A DNA stretch of 54,248 nt, taken from contig CAWUIO010000037.1 in assembly GCA_963922455.1 (NCBI GenBank), forward strand, positions 1-54,248, given 5' to 3'. Positions 44,501 through 52,413 of this stretch are shown one piece after another. Within the stretch, counting starts at the first letter, position 1, and each line of letters begins with the position of its first letter. Below the pieces are notes generated by a model, which had not been told where the DNA came from, searched no databases, and saw only the letters and a program-made list of their open reading frames with translations. The stretch is from CAWUIO01 sp963922455. GTDB lineage: Bacteria > Bacteroidota > Bacteroidia > Cytophagales > Microscillaceae. The position numbers and the translations under genes were made by a program.

Positions 44501-47500
44501 GAGTATTGGTTACCACGAAGGGATCTTGTACCAGGCTGGCAGATGAGAAGTCGGAGGTGTTACCCGCAGGATCTATAGCAATAGCTGTGACCTGATAGCC
44601 CGCTTGCAGGGCAAAATTAAAAGCCACATCGGAGAGTGACCATTGCCCCCCCGAAACGACGGCATTGCCCAAGTAAGCCAGGCCTTGATCTCGGTTACAG
44701 AGGGTATCGGCGTAAATTTCTATCGTATGCCCATTGGTTCCGGTTCCGGTGACTTCGGCCGTGGTGGTATTGGTAAAGCTTGGAGGGCTAAGGTTTCCGT
44801 TTCCTCCTCTAAACAAGAAAGCGGTAACCGAATTACAATAAATGGCATTCCGAGAAATTTGAATTTGGTTCCCAGAAGTAGCACTGAAGTACCAGAGTGC
44901 ATATTGGTTGTAGGCAATCTCGTTGTTTTGTATGGTTATATTGGAGTTGGGGCCACCATTGGCATCTTGAAGGTTTATTCCTAAAAAGTTGGGTAGCACA
45001 TTTCGGTTAATGTCCAAGCCTATAGTATTATTCTGAATTGTGGCATTGCTAACATTATCAATCAGGATACCGGCGAGGCTATTGTTGGAGCAAATGTTAT
45101 TTTCAAATAGGTGACCTTGACCGCCAAAAGAGATGATTCCGACGGCATTTCCATTAGGAGCAGATGTACCATTGGCCGAGGTACCACAACGGTTGTTACG
45201 AATAGTTGCGTTGTTTCCACTATTAATTTGAATCCCATCTTCATTGGCCCGTACTACGTTTTGCTCCACCCACACATTGTCTGAGGAGATCGCAATTCCT
45301 GCCGAGAAGGTGTTGGAAGAAAAGTTTACTAATTCCAAACCGTACACTTGGGTCCCGTCGGCTTGAATTTGCAGGCCAAGGGCAGTTGTATTAGCGTCGG
45401 TGATATTTGCCCCATTCAAGATCAGGGTATTTCCTTGATCCCAATCCCAGCCACTGATGGTACGGGCATCTAAAACTATAGTATTGGTAATGGGAGGTAG
45501 AGAAGAGTTAAGTGTTATTTCCCAGGGGCCATTGCCCGAAAGGGCAAAGACGGGGCTTTGCCCAGCGCTACTCGCGTTGGATGCTTCCAGGGCAACTCTT
45601 AAAGATCCAGGGCCATCGTCATTGGTATTGCTTACTGTAAAGGGATTGATTACGGTAAGCGGTGGACTGAAGGAAGACGTGCTATTGCTGACTGTTCGGG
45701 TAGCGGTGATTTGGTCGCCTTCATTAATAGGCACCACGAATAAATCGTCGTCGAGGCTCCACTCTCCGCTAGCACTTGCCGTTACACAGCCCAAATAGAT
45801 CTCTCCTTGATCTCGATTACAGTTACGGTCTACAAAAATATCTACAAAATCTCCGGCCCCAGCAGTTCCTTTAATAAAGAAAGCGGTTGCCGTTTCTACG
45901 GTTGGAGGGCTGAGGTTCATATTGCCTCCGTTGAGCAGAATACCGCCTCCGCCATTACAAAAAATGGAATTAATAAAAATATCTGTGCCCAGCGTCGAGC
46001 CATCCAGAGTTAGTCCTCGGTTTGTTTGGTAAGCAATGGTATTACGGGAGATTATATTATTTGAATTGCTACCAAAATTTGATTGAAATGTGATTCCATC
46101 GTTATTGGGTAGGGGAGTTGTTCCGTCGCCTGCTACCCCAATCAAGTTGCTCTGGATAAGGGAGCCCCGTAAACCGTCAAGGATCATCCCCGTATTGTTG
46201 CCAGAAATCAGGTTGTTTTCTATGGTCATCACATTGAGCGTCGTAGTCAAGATGCCTGTGCCATTGCCAAATGCCGTATTACCAGTAACATTTGTGCCCA
46301 GACGATTATTACGAATGGTACAAGAGCCCGTAGCACTGCCCGTAACTTCAATCCCTAGCCCATTCCCGCTGATAATATTTTGTTCAATCAATGTATTATT
46401 GGCGTTGAGTAGATAAATACCACTCTCGGAAGTACCTCCTCGATCAAAGTTAATCAACTCAAACCCCGATACCCAGCAATTGGAGGCTTGTACATCTAAG
46501 CCCCTTATATTAGATCCATTCACATTTGTTCCATCTAGGACAAGGGTACGTCCTTGATCCCAATCCCATCCTGCCTGGCTTCGGGCATCCAAGGTCAAAT
46601 CTTCGGTAATAGCAGGCAAAGAACTTTGTAAAGATATAAGCCAAGGGCCGGTACTTGAGAGGTTAAAGGTTACACTCTGGGCGCCCGCCACCGTATTGGC
46701 ATTATCAATCACCCAACGGAGGGAGCCGGGACCTGAATCATTGGTATTCACTACGGTAAATGGGGCCAAAACAGTTTGAACCGAGCTAAATTGAGAGGTA
46801 TTGCCAAGCCCATCTATTGCCAAAGCCGTAATCTGGTCGCCAACCGATACCGCTGTAGCAAAGCTTGAGGCATTCAGTTGCCAAGTCCCTCCGGAATTGT
46901 TGGCGATTCCTAAAAACACTTCTCCTTCATCTCGCCCACAACTTCGATTGAGATAGAGTTCGACTAAATCACCATTGCCCGCAGTGCCCGAGATAAAAGA
47001 TGTATTGGCATTTACGATAACCGGTTCTGTCTTTCCTTGATTGGCCCCTTGGGTCCGAATACCGTTGCCATTATTACAGAATATACGATTTTCGGTTATT
47101 CTTACCTCATTGGCCACTCCCGAACCGAGGAAGTTTATCCCAAAACTGGTATTGTAGGCAATTGTGTTTTCTGAAATAATAACGGAAGAGCTAGTTCCTA
47201 CATTATTCGATTGGAAGACAATCCCATCATCATTGGATAGGACAGAGGTACCATCGGGACCTACGCCAATCTGATTATCTGTGATAAAAGCATCATCTAC
47301 TCCATCTAGTAAGATCCCAATATTACGAATACCTGAGATAACATTGTTGTCAATTTGAGCCCCACTCCCTCCATTCATAAAAATCCCGATATCATTATTC
47401 CCTAGGGAGGTAAACCCAGAAAGGTCTGTACCAATTCTATTGACCGTGATACTTATATCATCGGCATTATTCGTTTCGATACAACGGTTGGTGTTACCTG

Positions 47501-48125
47501 AAATTACGTTATTATTAATGCTGGCATTATCTTCGAAAACAAGTATCCCGGTGTTATTGGGTTGAGGGACGGCAGTCCCGCTGGCATTGGTACCTATCCG
47601 GTTACCATCAATATCTACATCACGAGTCTGAACTTGAATAGCTCGGTTGTTCCCATAGATAACATTTTGCCGTATATCTGTGCCATTTCCCCCATCCACC
47701 GTAAAAATCCCAATGTCAAAGTTCCTTATCTCCAAACCTTCTACAGTAACGTTATTTTGCTGAACCTCAATCCCTCTGCCCGAACCTGGCCCACTAAGAA
47801 TAACTAAATTACCCGTATTAAAATTAGCTCCTTCTTGGGTAAAACCACTGATATTATATCTACGGCTAATAGGAGGAAGAGGGGAGTTTAGGTTAATTAC
47901 CCAAGGGCCAGTACCCGGTAAATCAAAATTGATGTCATCCCCCCCAAACAATATATCATTGGAAAAACTGATCGCTGAGCGAAGAGAACCGCTCCCAGAA
48001 TCATTTGTGTTGGTAACCCGGCTTGAGAACTGGGCCAGCCCCTCTTGGGGCTGCCCTAACACTAGAAATAACAGAAAATATATACTATAAAAACAACTAT
48101 TTTTAAGATTGTATCCAAATCTCAT
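41589..48125 (-). CDS. Giant beta-helix / Fn3 / Ig-like surface protein with T9SS sorting domain
   Basis: A 2178-residue protein. After a signal peptide (ends near GLAQF, residue 33) come four large right-handed beta-helix modules starting near residues 35, 457, 826 and 1201. Each opens with a V(T/S)NT(N/Q)D-G-GSLR motif, and repeated N-N-x-I-x-x-N turns follow. Three fibronectin-III-like domains follow (about 1628, 1725, 1825), then two Ig-like domains with Cys pairs (about 1920, 2018). The last 80 residues (MKLSPNPAGSKTEF... to IRLIRQ) form a type A Por C-terminal sorting domain. It is predicted to be exported by type IX secretion. Adhesion or glycan binding is inferred. Confidence 0.92.
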   Translation of the reverse strand: MRFGYNLKNSCFYSIYFLLFLVLGQPQEGLAQFSSRVTNTNDSGSGSLRSAISFSNDILFGGDDINFDLPGTGPWVINLNSPLPPISRRYNISGFTQEGANFNTGNLVILSGPGSGRGIEVQQNNVTVEGLEIRNFDIGIFTVDGGNGTDIRQNVIYGNNRAIQVQTRDVDIDGNRIGTNASGTAVPQPNNTGILVFEDNASINNNVISGNTNRCIETNNADDISITVNRIGTDLSGFTSLGNNDIGIFMNGGSGAQIDNNVISGIRNIGILLDGVDDAFITDNQIGVGPDGTSVLSNDDGIVFQSNNVGTSSSVIISENTIAYNTSFGINFLGSGVANEVRITENRIFCNNGNGIRTQGANQGKTEPVIVNANTSFISGTAGNGDLVELYLNRSCGRDEGEVFLGIANNSGGTWQLNASSFATAVSVGDQITALAIDGLGNTSQFSSVQTVLAPFTVVNTNDSGPGSLRWVIDNANTVAGAQSVTFNLSSTGPWLISLQSSLPAITEDLTLDARSQAGWDWDQGRTLVLDGTNVNGSNIRGLDVQASNCWVSGFELINFDRGGTSESGIYLLNANNTLIEQNIISGNGLGIEVTGSATGSCTIRNNRLGTNVTGNTAFGNGTGILTTTLNVMTIENNLISGNNTGMILDGLRGSLIQSNLIGVAGDGTTPLPNNDGITFQSNFGSNSNNIISRNTIAYQTNRGLTLDGSTLGTDIFINSIFCNGGGGILLNGGNMNLSPPTVETATAFFIKGTAGAGDFVDIFVDRNCNRDQGEIYLGCVTASASGEWSLDDDLFVVPINEGDQITATRTVSNSTSSFSPPLTVINPFTVSNTNDDGPGSLRVALEASNASSAGQSPVFALSGNGPWEITLNSSLPPITNTIVLDARTISGWDWDQGNTLILNGANITDANTTALGLQIQADGTQVYGLELVNFSSNTFSAGIAISSDNVWVEQNVVRANEDGIQINSGNNATIRNNRCGTSANGTSAPNGNAVGIISFGGQGHLFENNICSNNSLAGILIDNVSNATIQNNTIGLDINRNVLPNFLGINLQDANGGPNSNITIQNNEIAYNQYALWYFSATSGNQIQISRNAIYCNSVTAFLFRGGNGNLSPPSFTNTTTAEVTGTGTNGHTIEIYADTLCNRDQGLAYLGNAVVSGGQWSLSDVAFNFALQAGYQVTAIAIDPAGNTSDFSSASLVQDPFVVTNTQDNGQGSLRWAMTNALNAGGATVSFQLPGQGPWQINLTSLLPFINSAVTVDATTQPGSSLDTAVVLNGGGNLALGFRISGIGGGVKGFEIQNFTTGIEMSSQNALVESNTINECTEAIVLTGASNNTILGNQLGSSRDGSLAEANQRGVRIEASNANIITDNLISGNLQEGVLIRGGASTNQISRNFIGTDRSGTNPMANAEGIVISGTTSGNTIGSDIEGDGNLISGNAGNGIRLGASASNNRILGNQIGVQATTTDAGQLTTLNPLANGGNGITLNGPNNQVGGDINLPGNVIAYNQLNGVEVSGITAIQNNIRNNRIFCNSQEGIRLQAGGNQSISRPLITQLNPFSIDGTSSPLTLVDVYANDLCPDGQGEIYLGTVQATSTGTWVLETTVVDRVYTASATDSLGNTSQFSDTVSLGPPFTPTNLIARAVSNLQIELNWLDQSPNELGYEVWRSEANANNFQLLQGNLAPETNTYLDDVSTNVRYFYQVRAFNDRGNSAFSNISSDSTSLSVIKAPNNLTLSLDQSNPSNLVNISWSDNSTREIGFSIERGSLFTEGEFIEIAQVDSNITTYQDTVLANLGYTYRVRALGNERNSTFSETAQIITPENLQISLPPPPFDLDAESVSEQQINLNWSYGTSPLTYFKIERSLTNVPADFQVIDTVLNNILSENKLYIDSLNLEKGQTYYYRVLACAQRNSLPSDVDSAQAICNLQVIVQVNDANSNEVSICNGKSATLSVSSEIIGARYQWLKNDPSVPGLVYVPISGATDQTFFADREGSYRCEVSVGLGSTCNRQSINDVVVIVQEQNDSVSVSFLDGELVSSLDDADAYQWYFNFDPIDNATSSRYSPTQNGTYFLVVQEGTCSFTSNLLVVNITGLEERNLSSLMKLSPNPAGSKTEFRVEASFRGAYQLQLLDVRGQVFQQWEGIKSTQLLSQELDLDALPSGFYLLELKTEFGQGLIRLIRQ

Positions 48126-48316
48126 ATCCTGGTATATTTTATCTAATAATTTGCCAACCTTTTTTTACTATTGAAGTATATCCAAGTAACATACGGAATA
48201 GACCTAAATGATGGTTTAAAATAATACAATTTATTACTCAAGATAAGAAATTTCTATTTGGCTAGGCCCAAATTATCTTTATATTGCTTTTTAACTTGTC
48301 TACTAGGATTGAGCGC

Positions 48317-49753
48317 ATGCGTTTTACAAACAAGACTGGATTTTTTTTAGGTGCCCTGCTGGGGCTTCAAGCCTGTTTGGACCTCCAAGAAATAGAATTT
48401 ATTCCTTTTGATGCAGCTTTTGAGCTCCCTTCCCTCATTCGGGTAAACGATACCGTACAAGCCGTACCTGGCCAAACGGTGGCCGGCGCCCAGAGCTTCT
48501 TATGGGAATACGGCCCCGATGGACTTATTTCGGAGGAATTTTCGCCATTTATCTCCTTCGATTCTATTGGAACGTACAATGTTAAACTTCGTATCGAGAA
48601 GCCCAATGGCTTGGCCGATAGTATCACCCAAAGCATTACCGTTATACCTCGCATTGAGTCGGCCAACAATAATGCCTCCCTTTTGATACGCTCTGTGGGA
48701 GAATCCACGAGCGACGAAATTGGCATTGACCTGGTAAGCATGCCCCAAGATCAAGGGTATATTCTGCTGGCCAAACGAAATATCCAGGGGCTATACCTCC
48801 TTCGATATGGCCCTAACTTAGATTCTTTGTGGAGCCTAGAAATCAATGACTTGAGCAATAATCAAATCGTGCCCCAATCCGTCCTCCCTACCGATGACGG
48901 GGGTTTTCTTATCAGTGGAAATATTGAGTTTTTTAGCCGAGACCGCGATGGCTTTCTTCTCAAAATTGACAGTTTGGGCAATCGGGAGTGGCTCCAAACC
49001 ATCAAATCTCCCAGTGATGAAATATTTAGTAGGGTTATCCCCGATGATTTTGGAAACTTTGTGGTAGCCGCAACCATTAGTGTAAGCGGTCGCCCTACGA
49101 TAAACGTGCTCCGTTATACTGCCGATGGGGAGCTACTCTCTATCCGAGAGATTGAAGAGTGTCGAAGTTGTAGAGCCCAGGAGATGTCCAAAACGGCCGA
49201 TGGGGGTTTTGTGATTGCTGGTCAACGTTTGGGTAACCCCCTGATACTTAAATTGAGTCCTAATTTGACCTTCGAAAACCTGGGAGTGCTCAACCAAGTA
49301 AGCGGCTCCGCTCTCAATGTTACCCAATTAGAGGATGGAAAGTATATACTGGCGGGTTATGCTGGGCCTAGCATACAAGACAGTACCCAAGCCTTCTTAG
49401 CCAAATTTGATGTAGTAGGGGCTGGTGAAACCTGGCTGGAAGTGCTTAATTTATACCAAGACGCTTTCTTTGATGTTATAGAAACTCCCAACAAGCAACT
49501 TTTGGCCCTCGGTACCAATCGAAATCCCTTGACCCAATCCGACGCCATGTTGGTGCGCTTTGACTCAGAAAGTGGAACTCCGCTTGGTTTTCGTTTTGTC
49601 GGCACCCAAAGAGCCAACTCCGGCTTGCGCCTGCTACCCTACCAAGATGGGGCACTTTTTATAGGAAGTACTCAAGAAACCCTAAGTGGGAATCCCCGCG
49701 AAAATATATTCTTAGTACAAGTCCAAGCCGATTTCTTCAATCCGAGCCCATAA
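48317..49753 (+). CDS. PKD-domain lipoprotein with beta-propeller-like repeats
   Basis: A 478-residue lipoprotein (lipobox LQAC, Cys20). A PKD-type domain covers about residues 30-110 (FDSIGTYNVKLRIEKPNGLA). A repeat-rich region follows with recurring GGF(L/V)I(S/A)G and 'L.LKIDSLGN.EW' motifs, as in delta-60/propeller proteins of Bacteroidota. An outer-surface structural or binding role is inferred. The frame extends 11 codons upstream of ATG 48317, but only this start gives the lipobox. It diverges from the giant T9SS gene across a 190-base gap and converges with the PPOX gene, with 9 bases between the two stops. Confidence 0.82.
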   Translation: MRFTNKTGFFLGALLGLQACLDLQEIEFIPFDAAFELPSLIRVNDTVQAVPGQTVAGAQSFLWEYGPDGLISEEFSPFISFDSIGTYNVKLRIEKPNGLADSITQSITVIPRIESANNNASLLIRSVGESTSDEIGIDLVSMPQDQGYILLAKRNIQGLYLLRYGPNLDSLWSLEINDLSNNQIVPQSVLPTDDGGFLISGNIEFFSRDRDGFLLKIDSLGNREWLQTIKSPSDEIFSRVIPDDFGNFVVAATISVSGRPTINVLRYTADGELLSIREIEECRSCRAQEMSKTADGGFVIAGQRLGNPLILKLSPNLTFENLGVLNQVSGSALNVTQLEDGKYILAGYAGPSIQDSTQAFLAKFDVVGAGETWLEVLNLYQDAFFDVIETPNKQLLALGTNRNPLTQSDAMLVRFDSESGTPLGFRFVGTQRANSGLRLLPYQDGALFIGSTQETLSGNPRENIFLVQVQADFFNPSP

Positions 49754-49762
49754 AAACCCGGT

Positions 49763-50368
49763 TTAGAGGTCTTTCTGATAGCGCTTTACCATCTCTTCTT
49801 GGCTTTCCACATCTTCCGAACCCCCAATTTGGTCTTTTAACATTTGGCCCATCGTGGGCAAGTCCGTTCTTTCCATTTGGCTTGCCGGGTCCCAGAGTTT
49901 GGCCCGCATGAGGGCTTTGGCGCAATGTAAAAATACTTCTTCTACATTGAGTACAATACAGGTCTTAGGAGGATTTTTCTCCTCTTGAAAAAGGGCCAAG
50001 TAATCCGGGTTTTCACTTAAGGAAGCCCTTCCGTTTACCCGTAGGGTTTCGTCCATACCGGGGATCATAAACAAGCTGGCAATTCGTCCCGTCTCCAAAA
50101 TATTGTGCAGGCTATCCAAAAGCTTGTTACCCTTCGCATCCGGGATCAAGATAGTTTGCTCATCCAAAACCTGTACAAAACCAGGCTTTCCTCCCCGGGG
50201 GGACGTGTCCATGTGGCCTTGGGCATCTATGGTAGAAATGACTCCAAAGGGAGATTTAGCCAAAAAATTACGGGCGTGCCCGTCCAGTGTAGGCATGACT
50301 TTTTTCAGAGCGCGACCTCCGGGGGGGCCATACAATGTTCTCAGTTGTTCTTTGTTTTCAATGCTCAT
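49763..50368 (-). CDS. FMN-binding pyridoxamine-5'-phosphate-oxidase-like protein (MSMEG_1061 type)
   Basis: A 201-residue split-barrel flavoprotein: LKKVMPTLDGHARNFLAKSP, FGVISTIDAQGHMDTSPRGG, ILIPDAKGNKLLDSLHNILE and LRVNGRASLSENPDYL. This pattern is typical of the PPOX-type family named after MSMEG_1061. Members bind FMN or F420, and most have no proven substrate; a reductase role on a small molecule is likely. It is cytoplasmic. Its stop lies 9 bases from that of the converging lipoprotein gene, with no terminator between. Confidence 0.92.
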   Translation of the reverse strand: MSIENKEQLRTLYGPPGGRALKKVMPTLDGHARNFLAKSPFGVISTIDAQGHMDTSPRGGKPGFVQVLDEQTILIPDAKGNKLLDSLHNILETGRIASLFMIPGMDETLRVNGRASLSENPDYLALFQEEKNPPKTCIVLNVEEVFLHCAKALMRAKLWDPASQMERTDLPTMGQMLKDQIGGSEDVESQEEMVKRYQKDL

Positions 50369-50446
50369 AATGGAGTAGGATTGGTGGCTTGATTTTCTTC
50401 CAAAACAATTGAAAGAAACAAATAAATCGGGAAGCTTTAAGTTTAT

Positions 50447-50578
50447 GGGGCTGCCCCCGGCGATTCCCCTAGCGAGTGGTTAGGAAAATTACCTGCCGCC
50501 GGGGTCGGGCTTTCGCTACTCGCTGCCTCTCCCCGCTGGGCCTGCACGAGCTCAAACAGGCCGCTCTATCCCTCAGCC
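50447..50578 (-). repeat. Dispersed structured element, copy 8
   Basis: Minus orientation, ending about 80 bases ahead of the PPOX start codon, so this copy could lie in a 5' leader. The outer stem is GGCTG/CAGCC, the inner stem is CCCCGGCG/CGCCGGGG, and GGCCTG/CAGGCC is also present. A pyrimidine-rich tract in element orientation adjoins it at 50579-50620. With copy 9 it fills most of the 565-base gap 50369-50933, which has no gene. Confidence 0.9.
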
Positions 50579-50781
50579 TGGTCAGAATAGAGCGCAGAGA
50601 AGGGAGAGAAGAGGCTCAGTTTAGCCCATAAAACGCTCCAAAAGCCTGGCTGCTCAAAGTCCCTCTCTCGCCTTAGCTTGGGGGAGTTCCCATCCGCTTT
50701 CTATCCCAGGTTTTGGAGAGGTGCCACAGCCATTCATCTAGCACCCAGGTATAAAACATGCTTAAATGCTTGCCTTTAAAT

Positions 50782-50910
50782 GGCTTAGGGATGGAGCGCA
50801 TGTTTGAGCCCGCCGCTGGTCTTGGCGAGGGCTGGCGAGTAGCGAGAGCCCGACCCGCGCGAACCCCACTGGACATTCGGGTACCTCCTTTAATCGCGCG
50901 GGGAAGCCCC
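50782..50910 (+). repeat. Dispersed structured element, copy 9
   Basis: The outer stem is GGCTT/AAGCC. The inner stem is a perfect 9-bp CCCGCGCGA/TCGCGCGGG, unlike any other copy. The core is CGAGTAGCGAGAGCCCG. It lies 23 bases after the stop of the NTF2-like lipoprotein gene and in the opposite orientation to copy 8, some 200 bases away. Confidence 0.9.
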
Positions 50911-50933
50911 TGAGATACGCTGTCTCTTTGCCC

Positions 50934-51734
50934 TTACATATTAGAATCTAGCAATACCCGCCAAACGCGATCTTCATTTTTTTGCCAGACGATCACATAT
51001 TTGCCTCCATAAGAACCGGAGCATTGCCCTATTTCCAGGGACAAGTCTTCAGTGGCCCGGTCTACGAATAAAGGCTGCAAGTCTAAGTTATACTTAGGAT
51101 CGTTCATATAGCCGTATATTTTTCCTATTTCTGCCCGGCCTTTGGCCAGCGGTCGGTGATTGTAGTAGAGGGCATTTTCGGCGTAGACCGAATCTACCAA
51201 AACTTGGGCTTGATGGGCATTGCAGAGTTCTACCCAACGGCGGCGGCGGGCATCGATGGGCTCCTGCTCCCAAGTAACCTCCTGGGCTTGGGCCACAAAT
51301 TCCAGCTCGCGGACCGGTTTTTCGCCTTTTAAATTCCATATGAGTACGTGGCGGTATTCTTTCCCCGATTGGGTGAAAAAGCCTCCCAATTCGTAGGCGT
51401 ATTCCTCGGCGATTCCCACTATTTCTTTGCCCGTCATGTACACGGAGTCTATCTTTTCAGGGAAGTTCTGCCAGAATTCGCTAATTTTCTCGGCCCCCTC
51501 GATGACTTCCCCCTCCGGGTTGATGTGCAAGGCTTGGGGGAAATACACATCCTTAAGAAGGTTTGCTTCCCCATTGAGGGCCACTTGCCAGGGGTCGCTC
51601 CTCGTGTTTGTCGGCGTTTCGCTTTCGGTATGGCCGGTTTCTGAATGTACTTCCGAACTTGATTGGGTTTCATCGGAGGGCTGACAGGCCACGAGCCCTA
51701 GGGCCAAGGCAAGGGAAATGAGTTTGTGTTTCAT
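50934..51734 (-). CDS. Lipoprotein with two NTF2/SnoaL-like domains
   Basis: A 266-residue lipoprotein (lipobox LVAC, Cys17). It appears to have two copies of a SnoaL/DUF4440-like cone fold: one around DVYFPQALHINPEGEVIEGA with EKISEFWQNF, and a second around DSVYAENALYYNHRPLAKGR with AEIGKIYGYM. Such domains bind small ligands or act as dimerising modules. The frame continues 27 codons upstream, but that part reads through a hairpin repeat (51757-51793). The ATG at 51734 gives the signal peptide and is preferred. Confidence 0.82.
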   Translation of the reverse strand: MKHKLISLALALGLVACQPSDETQSSSEVHSETGHTESETPTNTRSDPWQVALNGEANLLKDVYFPQALHINPEGEVIEGAEKISEFWQNFPEKIDSVYMTGKEIVGIAEEYAYELGGFFTQSGKEYRHVLIWNLKGEKPVRELEFVAQAQEVTWEQEPIDARRRRWVELCNAHQAQVLVDSVYAENALYYNHRPLAKGRAEIGKIYGYMNDPKYNLDLQPLFVDRATEDLSLEIGQCSGSYGGKYVIVWQKNEDRVWRVLLDSNM

Positions 51735-51756
51735 GGTTACGATAAATTTAAAAATT

Positions 51757-51793
51757 TTGTCATTCCGACCAACGGGAGGAATCTTCTGCCTGG
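51757..51793. repeat. Hairpin-repeat arm, solo unit
   Basis: A 37-base unit containing CCGACCAACGGGAGGAATCT matches the right arm and adjoining tail of the hairpin repeats at 51873 and 52414. With 51873-51901 it forms a wider inverted repeat (inner TCGTTTGA at 51794 with TCAAACGA near 51864). It lies 22 bases upstream of the NTF2-like start codon. Confidence 0.8.
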
Positions 51794-51872
51794 TCGTTTG
51801 ATATATAAAAAACATTCGTTCAAGTCAGACAGACGGGTAAATCTAAATCAAACATTATAGCATTCAAACGAT

Positions 51873-51959
51873 AAGATCCCTCCCGTTGGTCGGGATAACA
51901 AAACAGCACTCTTGTCATTCCGACCAGCGGGAATAATCTTCTGCCTGGGATGTACGGAG
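51873..51959. repeat. 87-bp hairpin repeat, left copy
   Basis: The arms 51873-51901 and 51912-51940 are 29-base inverted repeats around a 10-base loop (AACAGCACTC); a 19-base tail ending GTACGGAG follows. By eye it differs from the copy at 52414-52500 at four of 87 positions. Confidence 0.9.
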
Positions 51960-52034
51960 TTTGGCTTAAAAAACACGCATGATTTACCCAGAGAACCAAG
52001 AGCCAACTTGTCATACAGATCAGCATAAAATTAC

Positions 52035-52328
52035 TTAAATCTCACCATTCAAAAACTTCCAAGTTGGATTAAATTCATTTATCATTAATTCATTCTTTTC
52101 CCTTCTCCATTTTTTGATCTCTTTCTCTCGGTCAATGGCGTCCTGAATAAAGGTGTGTCTTTCAAAGTATATCAGATAGTAACAGTAGTATTTACCGGCA
52201 AAAGAATCTGGCTTACCCCGATTCTGATAATGCTCTTGTAGACGAGTGTATAAATCATTGGTCACCCCAGTATAGAGTACTTTTTTAGTTGCATTGGTGG
52301 TGATATAAACAAAGTAATTGTGAGTCAT
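52035..52328 (-). CDS. GIY-YIG domain nuclease (YhbQ/UPF0213-like)
   Basis: A 97-residue single-domain protein: NYFVYITTNATKKVLYTGVT (GIY-YIG strand pair, here FVY and YTG), then NDLYTRLQEHYQN with the conserved Arg, YYLIYFERH, and a Glu in DAIDREKEIKKWRREKNELM. It ends with INEFNPTWKFL, typical of the short UPF0213-like family. The frame could start 17 codons earlier (52379), but family members begin directly before the first strand, so ATG 52328 is preferred. Hairpin repeats flank it on both sides. Whether it is a DNA-repair-type nuclease or acts on those hairpins is unknown. Confidence 0.9.
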   Translation of the reverse strand: MTHNYFVYITTNATKKVLYTGVTNDLYTRLQEHYQNRGKPDSFAGKYYCYYLIYFERHTFIQDAIDREKEIKKWRREKNELMINEFNPTWKFLNGEI

Positions 52329-52413
52329 TTGCTGTGTAGTTTTAACGGAAATAATCTTGGACGAAGTTATAGAAAACATTAGTCTATATCAATCGGCTCA
52401 TCCCCACAACACG

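Noticed and set aside
42069..47807. Many plus-strand frames opposite the giant gene
   Set aside because: They are antisense shadows; the minus frame has a signal peptide, repeated domains and a sorting domain.
50673..50876. Short frames inside the dispersed elements (also at 11671, 31237, 30178)
   Set aside because: They are translations of the GC-rich repeat and recur wherever it occurs; there is no codon-level conservation.
5481..50910. Dispersed element as a CRISPR array or IS ends
   Set aside because: Copies are kilobases apart in both orientations with no spacers; element ends pair with each other but show no target-site duplication and no transposase.
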